Positions 1 through 8,221 are shown, counted from the first letter of the stretch. The stretch is 64,000 nucleotides of DNA from G016756615 sp035556195 (GCA_035556195.1 DATMFK010000016.1:124001-188000), one strand, 5' to 3'. The notes: generated from the sequence alone by a model not told the origin. Numbers and translations: made by a program.

Positions 1-1
1 C

Positions 2-661
2 GCGCCACGCAACGGCCGGGATGCCACGAAGCTTGGCTTTTACACGCGGAGTGCCTACGCGGCCGCTCGCAGGGCAGAGGTCACGGCGGCCATCGCCGAG
101 GCCGGCATCGAAGCAAACGCCCTGATCTCATTCGGAATACCGGATCAGGAAGCCGCGCGACATATGGCCTCGATCGCCCGGCGACTGCAAATGTTGATTA
201 CGAAGGCTCGGCCCAGCTTCATTTGCACCCATGCCTATGAAGGCGGGCATCCTGACCACGACGCTATTGCCTTGGCCGTCAATGCCGCCTGTCTTACGCT
301 CGATTGCCTCGGAAGGCCGCGGCCACAGATCATAGAGATGGCATTCTACCGGGCGAGTCCCACCGGAGCCGTCTTTCAGGATTTCTCGCCCGACATTCCC
401 GACACGGTTCTGGAAATCCGTCTGGATGACGCGGCGATCGCGCTCAAGCAGCGCATGCTCGAGCATTTTGTCACCCAGAAACGTCTGTTGGCATCCTTCT
501 CCACGCAGATCGAACGCTTTCGCGCAGCCCCGGCCTACGACTTCTCACAGCCCCCCAACGGCGGGTTGCTGCTCTACGAACAATGGCAACTCGGCGTCAC
601 CGGCGGCGAGTGGCTCCGATTGGCGGAGGCGGCCGCGAGAGAGCTGGGATGGGCGAAATGA
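2..661 (+). CDS. PIG-L/LmbE-family deacetylase, N-terminus outside window
   Basis: This is the last 219 residues of a PIG-L/LmbE-type deacetylase; the reading frame is open to the window edge, so the start and the N-terminal zinc motif (usually PHPDDE) are not visible. The HPDHDA block near visible residue 79, within THAYEGGHPDHDA, is the family's second metal-binding motif. Such zinc enzymes remove N-acetyl or similar groups from sugars such as GlcNAc. The stop overlaps the next start as ATGA, so it is translationally coupled to a glycosyltransferase, an acyltransferase and a methyltransferase. This suggests tailoring of a glycan or glycolipid. The substrate cannot be read from sequence. Confidence 0.85.
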   Translation, partial: APRNGRDATKLGFYTRSAYAAARRAEVTAAIAEAGIEANALISFGIPDQEAARHMASIARRLQMLITKARPSFICTHAYEGGHPDHDAIALAVNAACLTLDCLGRPRPQIIEMAFYRASPTGAVFQDFSPDIPDTVLEIRLDDAAIALKQRMLEHFVTQKRLLASFSTQIERFRAAPAYDFSQPPNGGLLLYEQWQLGVTGGEWLRLAEAAARELGWAK

Positions 662-1722
662 AGCTGACCGTACTCAACGTCGCCTATCCGCTTGCGCCCG
701 TAGGCCGCGACGCAGTCGGCGGCGCCGAGCAAATACTCTCCGCGCTGGACGAGGCTTTGGTGGCGGCGGGTCACCGATCCATCGTCATTGCCGTGGAAGG
801 CTCGCATGCCGCCGGCACGCTGGTACCGGTGAAAGCCGAAACGGGCGTGCTCGACGAGGCTTCGAAGGCGAGAGCCCAGTCGCGTCATCGCAGCACGATC
901 GCGGCCGTGCGGCGGCGCTTCCTGGTCGACGTCATGCATTTCCACGGCATCGATTGCCACACCTATCTGCCCGAAGATGGCCCCACCCTGGTTACCCTGC
1001 ATTTGCCGCTCCAGTGGTACGCGCCCGATGTTTTCGCGAACAGACGCGGCGACCTGTGGATGCATGCCGTCTCCGCGTCGCAGCACGAGACCGCGCCGGA
1101 AGGAGCGCGGCTTTGCGCGCCGATACCCAATGGAGTGGACATCGACGCCCTTGAGCGGCCGCACGCCAATCGCGGCTTTGCGCTCCTGCTCAGCCGCATA
1201 TGCCCGGAGAAAGGCGTGCATCTCGCGCTCGACGCGGCCCATGCCGCGAAGCTGCCCTTGATCATCGGTGGACAGGTCTACCGATACGAATGCCATGAGC
1301 GGTATTTCGTCGAAGAGGTCCTGCCGCGGCTGGACAACAAGCGCCGGTTCCTGGGGCCTCTCGGCTTCGCCCGCAAGCGTAGGTTCCTGAATGCGGCCCG
1401 CTGCCTCGTCATTCCGAGTCTTGCGGCAGAAACGAGCTCGCTGGTCGCGATGGAAGCCCTTGCCTGCGGAACGCCTGTTATCGCCTTCCCGAACGGAGCT
1501 CTCCCGGAGGTCGTGGAACACGGCCGAACCGGCTTCCTCGTCAACGACGTGGCGGAGATGGCAGACGCCATGGCTGCGGCCGAAACCATAGACCGTGAAC
1601 TCTGCCGCGCCGAGGCACGCCGACGTTTCCCCCTCGACAGCATGACAGCAGCCTACTTCGATCTTTACAGGCGCCTCGCCCTGCTCGGCCGGCGCACGCC
1701 GGCAACAAGAGCGGCATCATGA
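658..1722 (+). CDS. GT4-family glycosyltransferase
   Basis: A 354-residue retaining glycosyltransferase with a GT-B fold. The N-terminus (VGGAEQIL at about residues 20-27) is the usual acceptor-side loop of GT4 enzymes. The C-terminal ETSSLVAMEALACGTPV block carries the E-x7-E nucleotide-sugar motif. I chose ATG 658, which overlaps the previous stop (ATGA), rather than upstream in-frame codons; homologues begin with this kind of beta strand (KLTVLNVAYP). It probably transfers a sugar from a nucleotide donor to a lipid or oligosaccharide acceptor at the cytoplasmic face. Donor and acceptor are unknown. It sits in a four-gene overlapping operon. Confidence 0.88.
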   Translation: MKLTVLNVAYPLAPVGRDAVGGAEQILSALDEALVAAGHRSIVIAVEGSHAAGTLVPVKAETGVLDEASKARAQSRHRSTIAAVRRRFLVDVMHFHGIDCHTYLPEDGPTLVTLHLPLQWYAPDVFANRRGDLWMHAVSASQHETAPEGARLCAPIPNGVDIDALERPHANRGFALLLSRICPEKGVHLALDAAHAAKLPLIIGGQVYRYECHERYFVEEVLPRLDNKRRFLGPLGFARKRRFLNAARCLVIPSLAAETSSLVAMEALACGTPVIAFPNGALPEVVEHGRTGFLVNDVAEMADAMAAAETIDRELCRAEARRRFPLDSMTAAYFDLYRRLALLGRRTPATRAAS

Positions 1723-2720
1723 GGGATGTGCAGCTGAAAGCAGAGATCATCGACGACGACAGGGCGCTCCAGGCTCTCGCGCGTCAATGGTGGGATCTCT
1801 GGCGCCGATCCCCTGCCGCCGCGCCCTTCCTCACCCCGGGATGGATGCTCCCCTGGTGGCGCCAATTCGCACCTGGTCGCTTGCAGATCGTGGCCGTGCG
1901 GCGAGGTGCGCGGCTTGTCGGACTGGCGCCTCTCTATGTCGTGCAGCGCGGTATGGAGATCCGGCTCCTCCCGCTCGGAACTCCCATCAGCGATTACCTC
2001 GACGTTCTCGTCGATCCGTCTTGCAAGTGCGAAGGCATCGCATTGCTGATGGAGAGCGTTCTCGCGCTCCGCTGGGACGTGCTTGTGCTCGAAGAGCTTT
2101 CCGAGGAAGCAACGGCGTGGAACCTGCCATGTTCCTCGGCGGCATCTTTCGAATCGAGGCAGGACATCTGCTGTCCCGTGCTGTATCTCGACTGTGCCGA
2201 AGACCTCGACGGCGCGGTTCCGAGCCGACGGCGCAGACAATTGCGCCGTGCACTTCGCGCCGCCCGGCGTCGGGGGGAAACGTCGATCGAAGCGGCCGAG
2301 AGTTCGCCGGGACGTTTCCTCGATCACCTGTTTCGGCTGCATCACGCATCTTGGCAAAGGCGGGGCGAAAGCGGCGTCCTTTGGGATCCCACAGTTCAAG
2401 CTTTCCATCGCAACGCATTGCCGTGCCTGGTGAGTGCCGGGTTGGCGCGCTGTTATCTCATCCGGATCGATGCTGCTGTCGTGGGAGCCTATTATGGTTT
2501 CCTGCACGGATCGAAGGCCTACGCCTACATTGGCGGCTTCGATCCCGACTTCGCCGATGAGAGCCCCGGATCGATCTTGATGGGACATGCCTTGGCGGCA
2601 GCTGTCAGGGAAGGCGCGACCGAGTTTCATTTCCTGCGCGGCGGCGAAGCCTACAAATATAGCTGGGGTGCGGTCGACCGCTGGAACGGTCGTCGCACGT
2701 TCATCAGATCTCGCCGATGA
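1719..2720 (+). CDS. CelD/BcsL-like GNAT-fold acyltransferase
   Basis: A 333-residue protein of the family named after CelD, with a GNAT-fold acyltransferase domain in the C-terminal half. Visible marks are the tryptophan-rich N-terminal segment (WWDLWRRS, WMLPWWRQF) and a C-terminal core ending in EFHFLRGGEAYKYSWG, typical of the Acetyltransf_6 group. Relatives occur in polysaccharide gene clusters and are thought to acylate glycans or carrier intermediates. ATG 1719 overlaps the glycosyltransferase stop by four bases, and its own stop overlaps the next gene in the same way. The acyl donor and target are not shown by the sequence. Confidence 0.85.
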   Translation: MRDVQLKAEIIDDDRALQALARQWWDLWRRSPAAAPFLTPGWMLPWWRQFAPGRLQIVAVRRGARLVGLAPLYVVQRGMEIRLLPLGTPISDYLDVLVDPSCKCEGIALLMESVLALRWDVLVLEELSEEATAWNLPCSSAASFESRQDICCPVLYLDCAEDLDGAVPSRRRRQLRRALRAARRRGETSIEAAESSPGRFLDHLFRLHHASWQRRGESGVLWDPTVQAFHRNALPCLVSAGLARCYLIRIDAAVVGAYYGFLHGSKAYAYIGGFDPDFADESPGSILMGHALAAAVREGATEFHFLRGGEAYKYSWGAVDRWNGRRTFIRSRR

Positions 2721-3619
2721 AGGACGACCGATCATCCGAGAAGGCATTTGCCGAGGCGCTGCGCGCCCTTTGCGCAGACGATCTTCCAGCCGAAGTTGCT
2801 CTGATGCGCTTGATCCTCGTTACCAAATCGGCCGCCGAGCTGGACCGCCTCGGCGAGGATGCCGTCTCCAGCCAGCCGGCGACGGCAGGGCGCGTCCGGA
2901 CAATCACCGCTTTGGGCCGGCGATACGCGCATGTATGGCCGGCGGTCAGAGCCGCTGCAGCCGCCGTGCGGCATCACCCCTCCGACAGGGTCAGTCCGGA
3001 CGAAGCACTCCAGAAGCTGGCAGCCGATTTCGACATGGCGGCGACCGTGTCGCCGGAAGCGAGCGTCGCACTCTATTCGTTCGGCGACCCCGATCGTCTG
3101 AAAGCGGCGACGGAGGAAATCGTCGAATGGATGTGGGGCTCCGGACTGTTACGCAGTGAACACCGGGTGTTGGACATTGGTTGCGGTATTGGACGATTGG
3201 AACGCGCCCTCTGCGGCACATGTCGCGAGATCGTCGGTGTCGACATATCCCCTCGTATGGTCGACATCGCGCGCAGACGATGCACCGGACTTGAAGGCAT
3301 CGATATCCGTCTCGTCTCCGGACTCGGTCTGCAAGAGTTCGAAGATGCTTGCTTCGACCTGGTCATCGCGGTCGACACCCTACCCTATCTCGTTTCCGTT
3401 GGTGGCAATCTCGCGGAGCGTCATTTCGCCGACGCGGCCAGGGTCTTGCGCCGGGCGGGAAATCTTCTCGTCCTCAACTATTCCTATCGCGGCAGTCTTG
3501 AGCTCGATCGATGCGACATTCGCCGACACGCCAATGGCTGCGGTCTGGAAATCATCGAAGAGGGCCTGCAGCCCTTTCGGCACTGGGACGGCGCGGTTTT
3601 TCAGCTCAGAAGAAACTGA
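2717..3619 (+). CDS. Class I SAM-dependent methyltransferase
   Basis: A 300-residue methyltransferase. The SAM-binding motif I (VLDIGCGIGRLE, about residues 151-162) is followed by the acidic motif II residue in VGVDIS and by a motif IV-like segment (DLVIAVDTLPYL). The first 120 residues form a separate, mostly helical region with no motif I recognise. Start ATG 2717 overlaps the preceding stop (ATGA). As the last gene of the deacetylase-glycosyltransferase-acyltransferase operon, it probably methylates the same glycan or an intermediate. The acceptor is unknown. Confidence 0.87.
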   Translation: MKDDRSSEKAFAEALRALCADDLPAEVALMRLILVTKSAAELDRLGEDAVSSQPATAGRVRTITALGRRYAHVWPAVRAAAAAVRHHPSDRVSPDEALQKLAADFDMAATVSPEASVALYSFGDPDRLKAATEEIVEWMWGSGLLRSEHRVLDIGCGIGRLERALCGTCREIVGVDISPRMVDIARRRCTGLEGIDIRLVSGLGLQEFEDACFDLVIAVDTLPYLVSVGGNLAERHFADAARVLRRAGNLLVLNYSYRGSLELDRCDIRRHANGCGLEIIEEGLQPFRHWDGAVFQLRRN

Positions 3620-3676
3620 TGCTGCTTGTGCCGCGCAAGGCATAAACGTGCCGGCGGCTATTCGTGCGCCCGGGGC

Positions 3677-3862
3677 TCAGCGTTTGGAAGTCGAATTCTC
3701 GTTGCGCCTGTCGGCGCTTGTGACAGGCCCCTTGGAAGCCTTCGAGCCCCCGCTCCATTGTTGCGCTTCGCGGGCCTGGTCGCCTCCGCGGCGCGCGGGG
3801 GGAACGCTCTTGTCGCTGCCGCTTGCACGCTTGCCTGAAATGTTGTTCTGCCGCTCCGCCAT
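3677..3862 (-). CDS. Small hydrophilic protein, unknown function
   Basis: A 61-residue protein rich in Ser, Lys, Arg, Gly and Gln, with almost no hydrophobic core, so probably disordered. Start ATG 3862 was chosen over upstream codons because AGGAG lies seven bases before it and a stress-type promoter (3885-3909) ends just upstream. It is divergent from another small hydrophilic gene at 3983, and both face away from promoters of the same type. I do not recognise a named family. The composition resembles small desiccation- or stress-induced proteins of rhizobia, but that is only an analogy. Confidence 0.7.
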   Translation of the reverse strand: MAERQNNISGKRASGSDKSVPPARRGGDQAREAQQWSGGSKASKGPVTSADRRNENSTSKR

Positions 3863-3884
3863 TGGGATCTCCTTTTGCGGGCCG

Positions 3885-3909
3885 AACTTTCGCCCATCAA
3901 AATCGTTCC
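3885..3909 (-). promoter_or_regulatory. EcfG-type promoter for the 3677-3862 gene
   Basis: GGAAC at 3909-3905 and AGTT at 3888-3885 on the minus strand are 16 bases apart, matching the alphaproteobacterial general-stress (EcfG) consensus. Transcription would start about 17 bases before ATG 3862. Confidence 0.65.
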
Positions 3910-3932
3910 GGCATTCGACTGAGCCGGCACGC

Positions 3933-3957
3933 GGAACATCGGGTCCCGTCTCCCGTT
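3933..3957 (+). promoter_or_regulatory. EcfG-type promoter for the 3983 small-protein genes
   Basis: GGAAC at 3933-3937, 16 bases, then CGTT at 3954-3957: a perfect match to the EcfG consensus. The expected start lies about 20 bases before ATG 3983. It is back-to-back with the minus-strand promoter at 3885-3909. Confidence 0.72.
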
Positions 3958-3982
3958 TGGCCGATAACGAAAGGAGACGACC

Positions 3983-4201
3983 ATGACCAATGCAGGGAAA
4001 AAGCATGTGGGTAGAGGGGCGCAGGGAAAGGGTAGCGGCTCGGGCGGCATGACCGACATTCCGAAGGACAAGATTCCGGAGAACATGGTTCTCAGCAACC
4101 GTGACAAGTCGCAGCATACGAAAGAACGGGGCCAGGACGGCCGTCAGATACAGACCGATCAATTCCAAGACCATGTCGGGAGCCGACTTCCGAAAGAATG
4201 A
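3983..4201 (+). CDS. Small hydrophilic protein, unknown function
   Basis: A 72-residue protein rich in Gly, Lys, Gln and Asp, without hydrophobic segments or cysteines. AAGGAG stands seven to eight bases before ATG 3983. The N-terminus is Lys/Gly-rich (KGSGSGG) and the rest is charged, which suggests a disordered protein. A perfect stress-sigma promoter lies just upstream, and two further small hydrophilic genes follow on the same strand. I do not recognise a function; a protective hydrophilin-like role under drying or osmotic stress is conceivable but unproven. Confidence 0.72.
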   Translation: MTNAGKKHVGRGAQGKGSGSGGMTDIPKDKIPENMVLSNRDKSQHTKERGQDGRQIQTDQFQDHVGSRLPKE

Positions 4202-4245
4202 TCGGCAGAACTCGTCCGTTGGCGTCCAAATGACGGAGCACCTCG

Positions 4246-4449
4246 ATGACAAGCAATCACCCCAAAACCAGGAAACCGAGCGACAAGGATCTTCATGAGA
4301 ATCCCGGCATCGGCTCTTCCAAAGGAACGATCAAGCAGGGCGAGGAAGTCGGGCTCGACGGCGACAATACGTTCGAAGGCGATGTGGAGAACGACACGAC
4401 CGCAGCGGGCGGCGTGAACCCGGCCCAGACCGGGCGCACGAACAAATAG
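4246..4449 (+). CDS. Small acidic hydrophilic protein
   Basis: A 67-residue protein with a basic N-terminal third (HPKTRKPSDKD) and an acidic Asp/Glu/Gly/Thr-rich remainder (GLDGDNTFEGDVENDT). It has no membrane segment or cysteine. GGAG precedes ATG 4246 by eight bases. It lies 44 bases after the previous small gene and 13 bases before the next, so the three are probably co-transcribed from the promoter at 3933-3957. Function unknown; similar short proteins recur in rhizobial stress loci. Confidence 0.68.
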   Translation: MTSNHPKTRKPSDKDLHENPGIGSSKGTIKQGEEVGLDGDNTFEGDVENDTTAAGGVNPAQTGRTNK

Positions 4450-4462
4450 CGAGGCATGAACC

Positions 4463-4708
4463 ATGGCCGGCAAGAAAACCCACGAGCAGCAATTGCGCAT
4501 CATTGAAGGACGCGAGAACACGCGGAACGCCGACGAAACATTCGACGCCGAGGCCGACTTGAAGATGTCCGAACAGCAGCGCGAGGCGCGGCGGAAGGGG
4601 CAAGATTTGCGCAGCGACGTTGTTGATGTTTCCGATCCGGACGACCGGAACATGGTTCGTGGCGAGCATCAGGAAAGCAGGCATCGCAAGGAACGATCGG
4701 ACGATTAG
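4463..4708 (+). CDS. Small charged protein, possibly helical
   Basis: An 81-residue, very hydrophilic protein. Residues 5-55 alternate Glu, Arg, Lys and Gln (HEQQLRIIEGRENTR, MSEQQREARRKGQ) and could form a charged helix. The C-terminus is Asp/Glu/Arg-rich. It is the last gene of the 3983-4708 group, and a strong hairpin at 4731-4765 follows. I know of no function for it. The shared promoter suggests induction with the general stress response. Confidence 0.68.
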   Translation: MAGKKTHEQQLRIIEGRENTRNADETFDAEADLKMSEQQREARRKGQDLRSDVVDVSDPDDRNMVRGEHQESRHRKERSDD

Positions 4709-4730
4709 CGTCCTGCTCAGCTCCCCCCGA

Positions 4731-4765
4731 AGGAAGTCTCGCAAACCGAGTTTGCCGGACTTCCT
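4731..4765. terminator. Bidirectional hairpin terminator
   Basis: Between convergent genes, an eight-base arm (4731-4738 with 4758-4765) and an inner six-base arm (GCAAAC 4741-4746 with GTTTGC 4750-4755) form one long stem with a small internal bulge. The lack of a T-run makes it weaker as an intrinsic terminator. Confidence 0.55.
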
Positions 4766-4811
4766 CTTGCGAAGATTATCTCCCGATCCCGCTCAATTTA
4801 GGCTGCACACG

Positions 4812-5006
4812 TTAGCGTTCCGACCCATCGTTCTTGTCCTTGGGCTTGGTGTGGAACGTCGCGTCCTCGTCGCCGGTTATGACGCGAGGCTCGGCGCTGG
4901 ATACGCCGCTGTTGTGCCGCCCGTGACGCGTCTTGGCAAACTGCGCTTTCGCGTCTTTTCTGATCTCGTTCGCCGCATTGCGCTGAGGCTGGTTCCGTTC
5001 CGACAT
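4812..5006 (-). CDS. Small hydrophilic protein co-transcribed with alcohol dehydrogenase
   Basis: A 64-residue charged protein (starts MSERNQ) rich in Asn, Lys, Arg and Asp, probably disordered. I chose ATG 5006 because GGAG lies seven bases before it and this places the start one base after the dehydrogenase stop. An in-frame ATG at 5018 would add four residues and overlap that stop. It is the second gene of a two-gene unit behind the EcfG-type promoter at 6229-6253. Function unknown. Confidence 0.65.
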   Translation of the reverse strand: MSERNQPQRNAANEIRKDAKAQFAKTRHGRHNSGVSSAEPRVITGDEDATFHTKPKDKNDGSER

Positions 5007-5007
5007 G

Positions 5008-6189
5008 TCATGCTCCATGCGGCCGCATCACCACCTTGATGCACCCATCTTCCTTGTCGCGAAATTTTCGATAGAGCTCAGGTCCCTCTTCCAGCGTGGC
5101 GCTATGGGTGATCACAAAGGAGGGCCGTATTTCATTCCGCTCTATCATGTCGAGCAGAGGCTCCATGTAGCGCTGGGTATGGGTCTGCCCCATCCTGAAA
5201 GTCAGCCCTTTGTTCATCGCGGCTCCGAACGGGATGTGGTCGAGAAAGCCTACATAGACCCCCGGAATCGAGATTGTCCCGCCCTTGCGGCAAGAGAAGA
5301 TCGCCTCCCGCAGGACATGCGGCCTGTCGGTGCCCACGAACATCGCGGCCTTGGCCTTGTCGAGCATGGCGTCCCAGCTGGCGGTTGCATCAGATTCCGT
5401 GCCGACGCAATCGATACACCGGTCCGGGCCACGCCCTCCTGTCATTTCCATCAGGGCGTCATAGACTTTCGCTTGGCTGAAATCGATCGTCTCGGCCTTG
5501 CCTTCCGTGCGAGCGAGTTCCAGCCGTTCCGGCACCTGGTCGATCGCGATCACCCGGCCGGCACCCAACATCCATGCGCTTTTGATGGCGAACTGGCCGA
5601 CGGGGCCGCATCCCCAGATCGCAACGGTATCGCCCTGTTCGATGCCTGCATTTTCAGCGGCCATGTAGCCTGTCGGGAAGATATCCGACAGGAAAAGAAC
5701 TTCGCTGTCGGCGAGCCCATCAGGCACCTTGATCGGACCGACGCTGGCAAAGGGAACGCGCAGATACTCTGCCTGTCCACCCCAGTATCCCCCCGTCATG
5801 TGAGAATATCCGAACAGGCCGGCGGGAGAGTGCCCCATCACCTTGATCGCCTGATCGGCATTGCGATTGGAGCGGTCGCATAGGGAGAAAAGGCCCTTCT
5901 GGCAGAAATAGCATTCCCCGCATGAAAGATTGAACGGCACCACGACACGGTCGCCCACCTTGAATTTCGTGTGCGCCTTGCCGGTTTCAACCACGTCGCC
6001 CATCGTCTCATGGCCGAGCACGTCGCCGCTTTCCATCGTCGGCATGTAGCCGTTCATCAAATGCAGGTCGGACCCGCAGATGGCGCAAGCCGTCACCTTG
6101 ATGATGATGTCGTCATCCGATTCGATACTTGGATCTTGGACGGTGTCGCACCGTATGTCGCCTTTGCCGTGCCAGCACAATGCGCGCAT
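5008..6189 (-). CDS. Zinc-dependent alcohol/formaldehyde dehydrogenase-like MDR protein
   Basis: A 393-residue member of the medium-chain dehydrogenase family, in the branch related to glutathione-dependent formaldehyde dehydrogenase. Catalytic-zinc residues are in CAICGSDLHLMNG (about residues 36-48) and GHETMG. Structural-zinc cysteines are in CGECYFCQKGLFSLC (about residues 95-109). The NAD-binding Rossmann loop is GCGPVGQFA near residue 190. It would oxidise an alcohol or aldehyde with NAD; the exact substrate is not readable. Near-identical architecture is common in soil alphaproteobacteria among stress-induced genes, and an EcfG-type promoter lies 40 bases upstream, consistent with that. 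Confidence 0.9.
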   Translation of the reverse strand: MRALCWHGKGDIRCDTVQDPSIESDDDIIIKVTACAICGSDLHLMNGYMPTMESGDVLGHETMGDVVETGKAHTKFKVGDRVVVPFNLSCGECYFCQKGLFSLCDRSNRNADQAIKVMGHSPAGLFGYSHMTGGYWGGQAEYLRVPFASVGPIKVPDGLADSEVLFLSDIFPTGYMAAENAGIEQGDTVAIWGCGPVGQFAIKSAWMLGAGRVIAIDQVPERLELARTEGKAETIDFSQAKVYDALMEMTGGRGPDRCIDCVGTESDATASWDAMLDKAKAAMFVGTDRPHVLREAIFSCRKGGTISIPGVYVGFLDHIPFGAAMNKGLTFRMGQTHTQRYMEPLLDMIERNEIRPSFVITHSATLEEGPELYRKFRDKEDGCIKVVMRPHGA

Positions 6190-6228
6190 GATGGGGGGCC
6201 CTCCGCTGCAATGGTTATCCGTGGCTCG

Positions 6229-6253
6229 AACCCGCTGTCGTCTCGATTGTTCC
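6229..6253 (-). promoter_or_regulatory. EcfG-type promoter for the alcohol dehydrogenase operon
   Basis: GGAAC at 6253-6249, 16 bases, GGTT at 6232-6229. The predicted start is about 33 bases before ATG 6189. Confidence 0.65.
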
Positions 6254-6458
6254 TACCCGCGGCTTGGGATCCTGCCCGATCAACAAGCCCCCGGTCAGCC
6301 GTCGTGCTCGCCCGACGTGCGGGGCTTGGCCATTCTTCGATGCATTTCAGCCAGTGTTCCCGCGGGTGTGACATGCGCAGCAGCCTGCAGCTTGTTTTTC
6401 CACCTGCGACGACCTGCTCCCGTCCCTCGATCATCGCCTCGCGAAACATGCTCCGCCG

Positions 6459-6483
6459 AACCCGCTTGCCCTGCTCTTGTTCC
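6459..6483 (-). promoter_or_regulatory. Second EcfG-type promoter in the same gap, target unclear
   Basis: GGAAC at 6483-6479, 16 bases, GGTT at 6462-6459. No clear gene starts directly downstream; transcripts would run through the 6190-6450 region towards the dehydrogenase gene. Confidence 0.5.
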
Positions 6484-6540
6484 GCTCGCGAGTTGAGAAA
6501 TCGTCGGATAAAGGACGCGATGTCTATACGGCGGCGCTAT

Positions 6541-6807
6541 CTATCGGTTGCGCTCGACGAACTTGTTGAAGCGGCTCGTCTTTCCGTCATTCGTCTTGTC
6601 CTGGTGCAGGAAGGCAAGATTGTTGTCCTCGAAGATTTGGAAAAACTCCTCCCATTCGATGGGATCGAGCGCCTCGTCCGGTTCGCCAAAATCGATCCGT
6701 AGGATGCCGCCGCTACCGGACGTGGTGACCTTTGCCGGGCGACCCTGACGGGCTTCGATCCATTTGCGTATTTCGTCATGATCCGTCGTGGTGGTTGCTT
6801 CGCTCAT
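6541..6807 (-). CDS. Small conserved protein, unknown function
   Basis: An 88-residue soluble protein starting MSEATTTT. AAGGAG stands eight bases before ATG 6807, so I prefer it to the longer frame opening at 6876, which would overlap ugd. The N-terminal HDEIRKWIEARQGRPAKV segment, followed by IDFGEPDEALDPIEWEEFF and a Lys-rich tail, is a pattern I have seen in small hypothetical proteins of rhizobia and sphingomonads, sometimes mislabelled as glucan branching enzyme. No catalytic motif is visible. It follows ugd on the same strand by 13 bases and may share its transcript. Confidence 0.72.
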   Translation of the reverse strand: MSEATTTTDHDEIRKWIEARQGRPAKVTTSGSGGILRIDFGEPDEALDPIEWEEFFQIFEDNNLAFLHQDKTNDGKTSRFNKFVERNR

Positions 6808-6820
6808 GTTCTGCGCTCCT

Positions 6821-8221
6821 TCATCTGACCGGCCGGCGAGCAACGGCGGCATCTCGAAGGCTGGGGAGATGCACACGGTCGCCGGCCGGCTTTGCTGCGG
6901 CTACAGGGGCGACCCGCGGCGCTGCAGGTCTTCCGAGACTGACATAACGAAAGCCCTGGCTGGCAACGTGGTGGGGGTCCATCAGGTTCCGGCAGTCGAA
7001 GATCGTCGAGCCGCGCATGTGCCGCGCCAGCAAGGAGAGATCCAGCGTCCGGAAGATGTCCCACTCGGTCAGTATCGCGACGAGATCGGCGCCGCTGCAG
7101 GCCGCATAGGGGTCGTCATGCCAGGCAACGTCCTCAAGAATGCGGGACGCGTTTGCCCGCGCCCATGGATCGAACGCACTCACCGAAATGCCGGCAGCCC
7201 GCAGGACCGGAATGATCGTCAATGCCGCGGAGTCCCGTACGTCGTCCGTGTCGGCCTTGAAGGCGACGCCTAGCACCGCCACTCGCGCTTGCGCCCGTCC
7301 GTTCAGCTCTCCAACTATTCTCTTCGCCAACTGGTGCTTGCGCGCTTGATTGCGCGCCACGAGCGTTTCGATAAGAGGCTGCGGACAGGAGAATTTCCGA
7401 CCTGCAGCGGCAAAGGCTTCGGTGTCCTTTGGAAAGCAGGAGCCTCCGAAACCTGGCCCAGGGGAGAGGAATTGGGATCCGATCCGGCGATCGAGGCCGA
7501 CACCTCTGACCACCGCATTGATATCGGCTTCGGCCCTTTCGCAGAGATCGGCGACATCATTGATGAAACCCACCTTCAGGGCCAAAAAGGCGTTTGCCGC
7601 GTATTTGATCAGTTCGGCATTGACCGTACTCGTCACGACAAGCGGAATACCTCGATCGACCATCGGGCGGTACAGTTCCGTAAGACGAGCGGCAGGCTCG
7701 GGGTCGTCGGCGCCGATCACGATGCGGTCCGGCTCAAAAAAATCTCGGACCGCCGAGCCTTCCCGCAGGAATTCCGGGTTGGACGTGATCCAGAAATCCA
7801 GACCGCCGCGCCTTTCCGCGATCACTTCGCGGATAAGGCGTGCGGTTCCGACCGCCACGGTCGACTTAATTGTTACAACGGTCTTTGGTTTTATGGCGCG
7901 GGCGATCACTTGGGCGACCGCCTTTACGTGGGTAAGGTCTGCATCGCCCCCTGCTCCTCGCGGCGTTCCCACAGCGATCAGCACCACCTCTGCCCCCGCG
8001 GCTGCCTTCGCGACATCGACTGCGAATTGCAATCGTCCTGAAGCGCGGTTGCGGTCGATGAGCGTATCCAGGTCCGTTTCGCGGATCGGCACGTTTCCTT
8101 CGTCCAGCATGGCGATCTTCGAAACGTCCACGTCCACGCAGACGACCGAGTGGCCCAGCTCCGCGACGCAGGCCGCGGTCGTCAGTCCGACATAGCCTGC
8201 TCCGATAACAGCGACTTGCAT
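6821..8221 (-). CDS. ugd: UDP-glucose 6-dehydrogenase
   Basis: A 466-residue UDP-glucose/GDP-mannose dehydrogenase family enzyme that oxidises UDP-glucose to UDP-glucuronate with two NAD. The NAD-binding GAGYVG is at residues 7-12. The substrate-binding and catalytic block GFGGSCFPKD contains the nucleophile Cys262. The TSNPEFLREGSA segment is also typical. I start at ATG 8221 (MQVAVIGAGYVG); ATG 8230 would add three residues but has poor ribosome-site spacing. It diverges from the polysaccharide operon at 8444. Its product is the substrate of the decarboxylase at 16390, so the two enzymes would supply UDP-GlcA and UDP-xylose. An EcfG-type promoter lies upstream. Confidence 0.93.
   Translation of the reverse strand: MQVAVIGAGYVGLTTAACVAELGHSVVCVDVDVSKIAMLDEGNVPIRETDLDTLIDRNRASGRLQFAVDVAKAAAGAEVVLIAVGTPRGAGGDADLTHVKAVAQVIARAIKPKTVVTIKSTVAVGTARLIREVIAERRGGLDFWITSNPEFLREGSAVRDFFEPDRIVIGADDPEPAARLTELYRPMVDRGIPLVVTSTVNAELIKYAANAFLALKVGFINDVADLCERAEADINAVVRGVGLDRRIGSQFLSPGPGFGGSCFPKDTEAFAAAGRKFSCPQPLIETLVARNQARKHQLAKRIVGELNGRAQARVAVLGVAFKADTDDVRDSAALTIIPVLRAAGISVSAFDPWARANASRILEDVAWHDDPYAACSGADLVAILTEWDIFRTLDLSLLARHMRGSTIFDCRNLMDPHHVASQGFRYVSLGRPAAPRVAPVAAAKPAGDRVHLPSLRDAAVARRPVR

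Larger units (their letters stand above)
6190..6540. other. 351-base intergenic region with two stress-type promoters
   Basis: No convincing gene. It holds two minus-strand EcfG-type promoters, at 6229-6253 (for the dehydrogenase) and 6459-6483. Downstream of the second, a minus-strand frame opening at 6449 or 6434 runs into the dehydrogenase start, but its sequence looks like coding noise after about 45 residues. The far promoter may make a long leader or an unrecognised short transcript. Confidence 0.5.

Noticed and set aside
6093..6449. Minus-strand frame downstream of the orphan promoter
   Set aside because: Runs into the dehydrogenase coding region and becomes Ser/Arg-rich noise; only its first 40 residues look plausible.
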